Shown piece after piece: positions 1 to 5,203 of a stretch of DNA of 10,233 nucleotides. The stretch spans positions 1 to 10,233 of the forward strand of contig DKMQ01000023.1 in the NCBI GenBank assembly GCA_002470565.1, given 5' to 3'. The notes under the pieces were generated by a model, which did no database searches, was not told the DNA's origin, and saw only the letters and a program-made list of their open reading frames with translations. The DNA is from Oceanospirillaceae bacterium UBA7410. GTDB lineage: Bacteria > Pseudomonadota > Gammaproteobacteria > Pseudomonadales > Balneatricaceae. The translations under genes were made by a program, and so were the position numbers. Every line of letters starts with the position of its first letter. Position 1 is the first letter of the stretch.

Positions 1-514
1 TGACACACAGGATAGAGGTAAGGTAGAAAACCGTTTGTACTGGGTATCCAAAGCCTTCCAGCACAGATGCAAACACCGGTGACAAACCAAAACCTGCCAT
101 CACAAAAATAGATAACAAGGTGAAAAAGCGCACTCGCTCTTCAGAGCTTACAAGCCGTGTGAGCACAATGGGCCCCAAAGAATATGTTAAACCCCAACCA
201 AAACCTAAGCTAATACTTGCCACTAAAAGCCCTAATCCCACAGAGCTTACATAGCCATATAAAAACAAAGACACGGCAATCGCTATACATGCGATGCCAA
301 GGGCACGCACTCTGCCAAATTTATCTGAAATATGCCCAGAAAAGTACACTGTAACAATGGTCGCTATGGCAGTCACAAACAGCATAGCCCCTACTACTTT
401 TTCACTGGCGCCAAATTCAGCAAACAACCTTGGCAACATAAAGGTCAATCCGTAGGCTCCTGCTTGAAGAAAAATAGCTAAAAAATACATGGCAAAAGTG
501 AGGGATCTAGACAT
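1..514 (-). CDS. MFS transporter, N-terminal part (cut by window edge)
   Basis: The reverse strand reads open from an ATG at 514 to the window edge (171 complete codons, no stop). This is an inner-membrane transporter of the major facilitator superfamily; its substrate cannot be told. The translation begins MSRSLTFAMYFLAIF and shows alternating hydrophobic helices, about five or six transmembrane segments in the visible part. Between helices 2 and 3, at about residues 60-73, lies the family's motif A, GHISDKFGRVRALG, with the conserved Gly-Asp and Gly-Arg. Upstream of the ATG is only a weak AAGAAG ribosome site, 8 bases away. The gene starts 35 bases after the acetyltransferase stop in the same direction, so it is probably the last-but-known member of a lysR-GNAT-MFS operon. 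An exporter role is plausible from the company of an acetyltransferase but is inference. The C-terminal half lies outside the window. Confidence 0.9.
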   Translation of the reverse strand, partial: MSRSLTFAMYFLAIFLQAGAYGLTFMLPRLFAEFGASEKVVGAMLFVTAIATIVTVYFSGHISDKFGRVRALGIACIAIAVSLFLYGYVSSVGLGLLVASISLGFGWGLTYSLGPIVLTRLVSSEERVRFFTLLSIFVMAGFGLSPVFASVLEGFGYPVQTVFYLTSILCV

Positions 515-549
515 AAGTTATGCTTCTTATAGTTATTTTTGGGTATCGA

Positions 550-1092
550 TTATAAAGGTCTTTTTTTGGGGGGGCTAGTGTCGCCCTCACCTAGGGTTAA
601 TTGAAGCATCACAGAGTCTAGCCAACGCTCAAATTTATAACCAATCGACTTTATCACCCCTACTTCTTCAAAGCCCATCTTTTTATGAAAGTCTATGGAC
701 ATATGATTCTCAGAATCGCCCACCACAGCAATCATTTGGCGAAAGCCTTCTTGTGTACATTGTATAATCAACTGGCTTAAAAGCTTTTGGCCAAGCCCCA
801 TGCGCTGGGCAGACTCTGCTAGATAGATAGAGTTTTCAACAGTGTATCGGTAGGCAGGTCGTGTGCGATATGCAGATGCATAAGCATAACCAAGCACTTG
901 GTCGCCACGCACAGCCACAATATAAGGGTAGCCGTCTTGGGTAATGGTCTTTTGCCTTTGTATCATTTGCTCCAAACTTGGGGGTAGCTCTTCCCAGCTT
1001 GATACACCATGAGTTACCTGCAGTGCATAAATAGCTTGGATGGCTGGCATGTCTTTATCACACACGTTACGAATAGTGATTTGAGTAAACAC
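550..1092 (-). CDS. GNAT N-acetyltransferase, phosphinothricin/methionine-sulfone type
   Basis: Acetyl-CoA-dependent N-acetyltransferase, 180 residues, cytoplasmic. The fold is shown by the acetyl-CoA loop QRMGLG at residues 96-101 and the C-terminal 'DFHKKMGF' element at 134-141. Placement in the PAT/Bar/MddA branch rests on the strip YRTRPAYRYTVENSIYL (75-91), which contains the Glu (E86) equivalent to the branch's catalytic residue, and on 'GYKFERWLDSVMLQ' near 151-164. Known members acetylate phosphinothricin or methionine sulfone/sulfoximine; the natural substrate here is unknown. The start is a GTG at 1092, supported by AAGGA seven bases upstream on the reverse strand; there is no better ATG. 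The gene lies 43 bases after the lysR stop and 35 before the MFS start, which fits one transcript. The last residues (SPPKKRPL) are encoded by a C7A7 run, so the C-terminus is sensitive to slippage or sequencing error. Confidence 0.88.
   Translation of the reverse strand: MFTQITIRNVCDKDMPAIQAIYALQVTHGVSSWEELPPSLEQMIQRQKTITQDGYPYIVAVRGDQVLGYAYASAYRTRPAYRYTVENSIYLAESAQRMGLGQKLLSQLIIQCTQEGFRQMIAVVGDSENHMSIDFHKKMGFEEVGVIKSIGYKFERWLDSVMLQLTLGEGDTSPPKKRPL
561..574. repeat. T7G7 double homopolymer inside the acetyltransferase 3' end
   Basis: Seven T followed by seven G on the plus strand (C7A7 in the sense of the acetyltransferase gene), 11 bases before its stop codon. A one-base change in either run would alter only the last few residues, well past the catalytic fold, so it may be tolerated. 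Such runs are prone to replication slippage and to base-calling errors. Confidence 0.9.
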
Positions 1093-1135
1093 TGGGTTAT
1101 CCTTACATCTATTAGTTAAATTTTAGAGGGTAAAT

Positions 1136-2059
1136 TTAGACACAGCTAAGAAGCCAGGCCACAAAGTGTTGTTTGGCAGGCAAGCTATCATTTGTATTGG
1201 TTTCTACTAGGTAGTAGTCCCAGTCTGAAACGATACTAAAAGATTTCAACGCCACTAGCATGCCATTATCCACTAGATCGTCCACCAATGTACCCCAGCC
1301 AATACCCACACCTTGGCCTGCGATGGCAGCCTGCACTAGTAGCGTGTAGTTATTAAAGGTGAGCACAGGTTCACTAGGTATCACTTGATTTGATAGCTGG
1401 CTTGGTGCTTGATTTGGCAGCTGGTTAAAAAAACCACGCCAATTTAGCCAGCCATTGCCAGCTACATCTGCAAGCTTTAACAAGGGTAAACTGGCCAACT
1501 GTTGAAGGCGATCTATGGGGGCATTTTGGGCTAATAATGCTGGGCTGCACACTGGAAAAACATGCCCTATGGACACAAGATGAGACCTGTATTTATTAGG
1601 CTTACCTTTAGCAAATATAATAGAGAGGTCATTTTGTTGGGCGGTATAGTCTGGCTGAGTTTGTGAGGTGACAATGCGCACTTCTATTTCTGGGTGCAGT
1701 TTGCGAAAGTCGGATAATCTAGGCAATAACCAAAATGCAGCAAAAGCAAAATCTGTTTCTACATTGATACATTGGCGCATGGGTGTTTTTTGTAGTTTTG
1801 TTAAGCAATTTGTAATCTGCAAAAAGCCAGACTCTACCGCTTCATATAGCTGCTGACCCGCATCAGTGAGAGCTACCCCACGATAAATACGTTTAAAAAG
1901 CTGTAAATCTAGCTGCTGTTCTAGGCCACGCATTTGTTGACTCACTGCCGATTGAGTAGAGCCCAGCTCATGTGCGGCAGCTGTAAAGCTTAAATGACGC
2001 GCAGCCACTTCAAAGATTAATAAGCTTTGTGCCGAAGGCATAAACTCTTTTAATAACAT
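1136..2059 (-). CDS. LysR-family transcriptional regulator
   Basis: DNA-binding regulator of 307 residues, the usual LysR length. Residues 14-60 form the N-terminal winged helix-turn-helix (FEVAARHLSFTAAAHELG, then recognition helix TQSAVSQQMRGLE at 35-47), followed by 'GVALTDAG', the end of the DNA-binding domain. The rest is the periplasmic-binding-like effector domain, with the late 'AAIAGQGVGIGWG' strip typical of the family. The start is taken as the ATG at 2059, because AGG sits seven bases upstream; an in-frame GTG at 2065 lies only about one base after that AGG and is unlikely. The N-terminal region resembles the GcvA-like group, but the effector is unknown. The gene diverges from the TauD-family gene across 126 bases and leads a same-strand set with the acetyltransferase and MFS genes. 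Control of both transcripts is the usual LysR pattern, but is inferred here. Confidence 0.93.
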   Translation of the reverse strand: MLLKEFMPSAQSLLIFEVAARHLSFTAAAHELGSTQSAVSQQMRGLEQQLDLQLFKRIYRGVALTDAGQQLYEAVESGFLQITNCLTKLQKTPMRQCINVETDFAFAAFWLLPRLSDFRKLHPEIEVRIVTSQTQPDYTAQQNDLSIIFAKGKPNKYRSHLVSIGHVFPVCSPALLAQNAPIDRLQQLASLPLLKLADVAGNGWLNWRGFFNQLPNQAPSQLSNQVIPSEPVLTFNNYTLLVQAAIAGQGVGIGWGTLVDDLVDNGMLVALKSFSIVSDWDYYLVETNTNDSLPAKQHFVAWLLSCV

Positions 2060-2185
2060 TAGCACACCTAATACTTACCATTAAATTCTGACTAGTTTAC
2101 ACCGTTATCTGTGATGTTAGAATACTGGCATTAAATCACGTATTTTCTATCAAACATAAGCATAATAAGCCGAGCATTAACTAAC
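2060..2185. promoter_or_regulatory. Divergent control region between lysR and the tauD-like gene
   Basis: AT-rich 126 bases that must hold both promoters. It contains an imperfectly centred dyad, GTGAT at 2111-2115 and ATCAC at 2135-2139 (19-base gap), and a direct repeat GCATTAA at 2128-2134 and 2174-2180. Either could belong to a LysR operator, but neither is a clean T-N11-A site. A CATAAT hexamer (2161-2166) resembles a -10 box but has no fitting -35. The tauD-like gene has only a weak ribosome site (GAG, 11 bases before its ATG). Confidence 0.35.
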
Positions 2186-3007
2186 ATGAAGATTGAAAAA
2201 ATCACGCCAGCTATTGGCGCCGAAATATCCGGTATTAGCCTTAATAATCTTAGTGCACAAGAATGTGATGATATTTATGCTGCACTGATTGAGCACAAGG
2301 TGATATTTTTCCGTGACCAAGACCTCACGCCTCAAGCGCATATCGATTTCGCCAAAAGTTTTGGCGAGCCTGAGCCACCTCACCCCATTTACCCAAGCGT
2401 TGCAGGCTATGACAACATTGTTTTACTAAAAACTGGCCCAGACAGCAAACCAGATGCCAATGACTGGCACAAAGACATGACCTTTAAAGCAAACCCTCCG
2501 TTTACCAGCATTTTGCATGCTGTAAACGTGCCTGATGTAGGTGGGGACACGCTTTGGGCCAACACTAATACAGCCTACAATGCGCTTCCAAAAATGTGGC
2601 AAGACTACCTAGCCGATAAAGAAGCCATACACGACATAGGCACCTTTAGAAATGACCTTTACGCCAAAGGTGGTATAGAGGCGGTCAATAATGGGCTTAA
2701 AAATACGGGCTCTGCAGTGCATAAAATCGTGGGCACTCACCCTGTCACTGGGCTTAAGTACCTTAATATTAATCAGTCATTTACGCGCCATATCATGGGT
2801 GAAGTACAAGGTGAGAGTGACCGAATTTTGCAGTTTTTGTATCTGCATATGGCCAAGCCCGAGTTTCAGGTGCGCTTACGCTGGCGTAACAACACTGTAG
2901 CGATGTGGGACAACCGTATTACTCATCACTACGCCATTTCAGACTATTTGCCCAAAATACGCCACATGCAACGCGTTACTGTGCTAAACGACAAGCGTGA
3001 GCCTTAG
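2186..3007 (+). CDS. TauD/TfdA-family Fe(II)/2-oxoglutarate dioxygenase
   Basis: Cytoplasmic non-heme iron dioxygenase, 273 residues (E. coli TauD has 283). It couples decarboxylation of 2-oxoglutarate to hydroxylation of a substrate; in TauD this releases sulfite from taurine. The iron triad is visible: H95 and D97 in WHKDMTF, and H248 in WDNRITHHYA. R259 and R263 in 'KIRHMQR' match the 2-oxoglutarate and substrate arginines R266 and R270 of TauD. H66 and Y69 in HPIYP match TauD H70 and Y73. However, TauD N95, which contacts the taurine amine, is Ala (A91) here, and the S158-F159 region reads T-F-R. No tauABC transporter genes are nearby. I therefore leave the symbol empty: an alkanesulfonate, sulfate ester or other anionic substrate is possible. 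Transcription is probably controlled by the divergent LysR protein. Confidence 0.9.
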   Translation: MKIEKITPAIGAEISGISLNNLSAQECDDIYAALIEHKVIFFRDQDLTPQAHIDFAKSFGEPEPPHPIYPSVAGYDNIVLLKTGPDSKPDANDWHKDMTFKANPPFTSILHAVNVPDVGGDTLWANTNTAYNALPKMWQDYLADKEAIHDIGTFRNDLYAKGGIEAVNNGLKNTGSAVHKIVGTHPVTGLKYLNINQSFTRHIMGEVQGESDRILQFLYLHMAKPEFQVRLRWRNNTVAMWDNRITHHYAISDYLPKIRHMQRVTVLNDKREP

Positions 3008-3039
3008 TATTTGACAGAATATTTTTGACACAGATTTGA

Positions 3040-3331
3040 ATAAAAAAATCACTTCTAAGTGCTGAGCAAGATGCTATTGATATAAGTATTAACCCTATCA
3101 TTACTCCAGCCACAACTGAGCTCAAGTTCTTTGAGCCTCCAAGCAGAATTCAAAAACCATATCTGGCTAAGTATTCCTCAGTAACAGCCCCACTTAAATG
3201 ACTACGCAAGAGCTTTCATTTATCTAGCGTTTGGTTTAAACGGCGCCTTACTTTGCGAAGATACACAATTGGCAGAAATGTCCTATTTAGAGTTAGCTAC
3301 AAAGTTGAACAAGCTAAGCTTGGACCTATGA
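3040..3331 (+). pseudogene. Frameshifted remnant of an unrecognised protein
   Basis: Two open segments in neighbouring frames read as protein-like sequence. The first (3040-3201, no start codon, preceded by TGA at 3037) ends '...QKPYLAKYSSVTAPLK'. The second (open from 3185, stop TGA at 3329-3331) reads '...LNDYARAFIYLAFGLNG' and 'LAEMSYLELATKLNKLSLDL'. Removing one base in the CTT at 3193-3195 joins them as 'VTAPL-NDYARAF', giving one continuous chain of about 97 residues. The lack of any start codon suggests loss of the 5' part, so a simple sequencing error would not fully repair it. Composition (balanced hydrophobic and charged, helix-like second half) looks like real former coding sequence, but I do not recognise the family. 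It could also be chance. Confidence 0.4.
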
Positions 3332-3410
3332 ACTAAGTGAATCAATTAAACTCTCGTGACCTCATGCTAGATGCTCAAGCACCGATTTTGAAAGGCTAGT
3401 TTTTGATTTT

Positions 3411-3427
3411 CGCACAATAACGGTGCG
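3411..3427 (+). promoter_or_regulatory. Candidate NtrC-binding dyad upstream of the nitrate operon
   Basis: Perfect inverted repeat CGCAC-N7-GTGCG. It preserves the GCAC-N7-GTGC core of the enteric NtrC consensus (TGCACC-N5-GGTGCA). Its centre (3419) lies about 177 bases before the predicted start of transcription, a normal enhancer distance for a sigma-54 promoter. A half-site GCACC occurs at 3379-3383, and the window centred on it is about 33 bases from this dyad; paired sites at that spacing are common, but its right half is poor. Confidence 0.5.
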
Positions 3428-3569
3428 AGCATGCCGCTTTTTCAGTCATGAATCTATACCCATGTTCATACCTTTTGCTTTATTAATCATCGCCCTCTAA
3501 GGCCTTGGTTATACATTGAGCCCTGTAAAATCAACACAAAGTCAGCTAATTTCCCCCGCAAAGCTAAAC

Positions 3570-3585
3570 TGGCACAGTTATTGAA
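3570..3585 (+). promoter_or_regulatory. Candidate sigma-54 promoter of the nrt-nir-nas operon
   Basis: The sequence TGGCAC-AGTTA-TTGAA matches the sigma-54 consensus TGGCAC-N5-TTGCW at every -24 position and at four of five -12 positions; the -12 GC is GA here. A pyrimidine precedes TGGCAC as usual. This predicts transcription from about 3595-3598, giving a leader of about 120 nt before nrtA. Position, the NtrC-like dyad upstream and the nature of the operon all agree. The one mismatch at an important base lowers confidence. Confidence 0.55.
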
Positions 3586-3599
3586 AGAGTATGTGTTAT

Positions 3600-3619
3600 G
3601 CAGAGTAATTTTACTGTGC
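3600..3619 (+). promoter_or_regulatory. Leader hairpin 1 (candidate ANTAR P1, weak)
   Basis: Inverted repeat in the leader: GCA (3600-3602) with TGC (3617-3619), a G-G mismatch, then AGTA (3604-3607) with TACT (3612-3615) around an ATTT loop. It sits where the first hairpin of an ANTAR target would be, just after the predicted start site. Opened by one pair it gives the hexaloop AATTTT, with A at loop position 1 but no G at position 4, so it does not match the ANTAR loop rule. Its last two bases also belong to the next stem. Confidence 0.35.
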
Positions 3620-3649
3620 TACCCAACCCAAAAGGCTGGGTGATGTAGC
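3618..3649 (+). promoter_or_regulatory. Leader hairpin 2 with ANTAR-type hexaloop (NasR/NasT target)
   Basis: Two-tier hairpin. The lower stem is GCTAC (3618-3622) with GTAGC (3645-3649), then a 3x3 internal loop (CCA/GAT), and the upper stem is ACCCA (3626-3630) with TGGGT (3637-3641). The loop AAAGGC (3631-3636) is six bases long with A at position 1 and G at position 4, the signature recognised by ANTAR-domain antiterminators such as NasR of Klebsiella. The last three bases of the lower stem (AGC, 3647-3649) are also the first three of the terminator stem, so forming this hairpin weakens the terminator. A competing upper pairing (ACCCA at 3621-3625 with TGGGT) gives a five-base loop and cannot be excluded. 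Confidence 0.6.
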
Positions 3650-3689
3650 CCGCATACACACGATACCTTTAGCTTATGCGAGCTTTTTT
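3647..3689 (+). terminator. Intrinsic terminator in the nrtA leader (attenuator)
   Basis: Stem AGC-c-CGCATA (3647-3656) pairs with TATGCG-a-GCT (3675-3684), nine base pairs with one C-A mismatch, an 18-base loop, and a run of six T (3684-3689). It lies after the predicted sigma-54 promoter and 26 bases before the nrtA ATG, with no gene of its own upstream that needs ending. That position marks it as an attenuator. A second TTATGC upstream (3596-3601) could pair with the same GCATA arm (3652-3656) as an alternative fold. Confidence 0.8.
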
Positions 3690-3715
3690 GCGTTATTTAT
3701 ATTAGGGGCATACCT

Positions 3716-5104
3716 ATGAACACAGCTATAACACACAGAGTCAAACGCAGTTTAGTTCTCGCCATTAAAACACTAGGTGCTGCTAGCCTACTTATCGGCA
3801 CACCCATTGCTCACGCTGCACTGGGCGAACCAGAAAAAGACGAACTCACGTTTGGTTTTATCAAACTCACTGACATGGCGCCCATCGCAATTGCCTATGA
3901 AAATGGTTACTTCGAAGACGAAGGACTTTATGTCACTATTGAAGCACAGGCTAACTGGAAAGTCCTTTTAGATGGCGTGATCGACGGCAAATTAGACGGC
4001 GCACATATGCTTGCTGGCCAGCCGCTTGCAGCTACCATCGGCTACGGCACCAAAGCACATATTGTGACCCCGTTTAGCATGGACCTTAATGGTAATGCGA
4101 TTACTGTCTCTAACGATATCTGGGCACAAATGAAGCCCAATATACCCACAGAAAATGGCAAGCCCGTTCACCCCATCAAGGCAGATGCTATGAAGCCAAT
4201 TGTTGACAAATATAACGCTGAGGGCAAGCCATTTAATATGGGCATGGTATTCCCAGTGTCCACCCACAATTATGAATTACGCTATTGGTTAGCCGCAGGT
4301 GATATCCACCCAGGTTTCTATGCCCCACATAAGGGTGACACAAGTGGCACCATAGACGCTCAGGCATTGTTATCAGTAACCCCACCGCCACAGATGCCAG
4401 CGACTCTGGAAGCCGGCACTATCTTAGGCTACTGTGTAGGTGAGCCATGGAATCAACAGGCTGTATTTAAAGGTATTGGAGTGCCGGTAGTGACTGATTA
4501 TGAAATCTGGAAAAACAACCCAGAAAAAGTATTTGGCATGACCAAAGAGTTTACCGAAAAATACCCAAATACCACTGCCCGTGTTGTTAAAGCTTTATTA
4601 CGCGCTGCCAAATGGCTAGATGCAAAGGACAACGCTAATCGCCCTGCAGCCGTTAAAATTCTCTCCCAAAGTAACTATGTGGGTGCCGACTACGAAGTGA
4701 TTGCCAATAGCATGACTGGGACATTTGAATACGAAAAAGGCGACAAACGTTCAGTGCCTGACTTCAACGTATTCTTCCGTTACTTTGCTACTTTCCCTTA
4801 CTACTCAGATGCTGTTTGGTACCTGACTCAAATGCGCCGCTGGGGACAGATCTCAGAGCCTAAATCTGATCAGTGGTACTTCGATGTTGCCGCCAGTGTT
4901 TATCGTCCTGACATTTATAAAAAGGCAGCACTTGAGTTGATAGAGGAAGGGACGATGACAGCCGCTGACTTCCCTGAGTTTGACTCAGAAACAGGTTTTC
5001 GTTCACCACAAAAACATTTTATCGACAATATAGTGTATGACGGTACCGCCCCAAATACCTATCTCAAGAAATTTCCAATTGGCCTAAAAGACGAGACTCT
5101 CTAA
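3716..5104 (+). CDS. nrtA: Nitrate ABC transporter, periplasmic substrate-binding protein
   Basis: Binds nitrate (perhaps nitrite) in the periplasm and hands it to the NrtB permease. The protein has 462 residues, near the size of cyanobacterial NrtA and CmpA. A Sec signal peptide is clear: basic start (HRVKRS, 7-12), hydrophobic core, and a cleavage site after AHA (32-34). There is no lipobox cysteine, so the protein should be soluble rather than a lipoprotein. The mature part has the family opening '[23 protein letters not shown]' split over residues 44-66, and NWKVLLDG (80-87) with W81 at the place of the ligand tryptophan. AGGGG (3704-3708) sits seven bases before the ATG. It is the first gene of the operon and directly follows the leader terminator, so its expression depends on read-through. 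The next gene is 99 bases away, across a stable hairpin. Klebsiella calls the equivalent nasF. Confidence 0.95.
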   Translation: MNTAITHRVKRSLVLAIKTLGAASLLIGTPIAHAALGEPEKDELTFGFIKLTDMAPIAIAYENGYFEDEGLYVTIEAQANWKVLLDGVIDGKLDGAHMLAGQPLAATIGYGTKAHIVTPFSMDLNGNAITVSNDIWAQMKPNIPTENGKPVHPIKADAMKPIVDKYNAEGKPFNMGMVFPVSTHNYELRYWLAAGDIHPGFYAPHKGDTSGTIDAQALLSVTPPPQMPATLEAGTILGYCVGEPWNQQAVFKGIGVPVVTDYEIWKNNPEKVFGMTKEFTEKYPNTTARVVKALLRAAKWLDAKDNANRPAAVKILSQSNYVGADYEVIANSMTGTFEYEKGDKRSVPDFNVFFRYFATFPYYSDAVWYLTQMRRWGQISEPKSDQWYFDVAASVYRPDIYKKAALELIEEGTMTAADFPEFDSETGFRSPQKHFIDNIVYDGTAPNTYLKKFPIGLKDETL

Positions 5105-5121
5105 TTCCTTAAATAGCCCAT

Positions 5122-5155
5122 AAAAGCTGGCAACCTGCAAAGGTTGTCTGCTTTT
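5122..5155 (+). promoter_or_regulatory. Stable intercistronic hairpin between nrtA and nrtB
   Basis: AAAAGC (5122-5127) pairs with GCTTTT (5150-5155) and CAACCT (5131-5136) with AGGTTG (5141-5146), closed by the GNRA tetraloop GCAA. Between the two blocks, G-C and G-T pairs leave one T-T mismatch, so about 14 pairs stack in one long stem. Only four T follow before GG, so it is a weak terminator at best. It may instead block 3' exonucleases and keep nrtA message abundant relative to nrtB, as intercistronic hairpins do after binding-protein genes in other ABC operons. Confidence 0.7.
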
Positions 5156-5203
5156 GGAACAAATGTTATCCCCGCACACTCCGTCAAAAGGAAATCCAGT
5201 AAC

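Larger units (their letters stand above)
3008..3715. other. Long intergenic region: decayed coding DNA, then nitrate-operon control region
   Basis: These 708 bases carry no intact gene. Just after the tauD-like stop are two TTGACA hexamers (3011-3016 and 3025-3030) without convincing -10 boxes, then a frameshifted coding remnant (3040-3331). From about 3370 onward the DNA looks regulatory: an NtrC-like dyad, a sigma-54 promoter, leader hairpins and a terminator, each listed separately. No clear terminator follows the tauD-like gene. I see no tRNA, insertion sequence or CRISPR repeats. Confidence 0.7.

Noticed and set aside
3011..3030. Two perfect TTGACA hexamers as -35 boxes of a promoter
   Set aside because: No acceptable -10 box lies 16-18 bases after either hexamer, and what follows is decayed coding sequence.
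3046..3062. Reverse-strand terminator: CACTT/AAGTG hairpin followed by T7 on the minus strand
   Set aside because: The stem is only four to five pairs with a tiny loop, and no minus-strand gene upstream of it needs ending.
3463..3582. Small membrane-peptide gene starting MFIPFALLIIAL
   Set aside because: It stops at TAA after 12 codons; the open stretch beyond it has no start and no ribosome site. Likely chance in AT-rich DNA.
3626..3641. Leader hairpin as a simple terminator of its own
   Set aside because: No T run follows it; the sequence after TGGGT is GATGTAGCCC. It is better explained as a leader regulatory hairpin.
5144..5203. Longer NrtB starting at TTG 5144
   Set aside because: The TTG lies inside the intercistronic hairpin with no spaced ribosome site, while ATG 5204 has AAAAGGAA upstream and gives a normal N-terminus.
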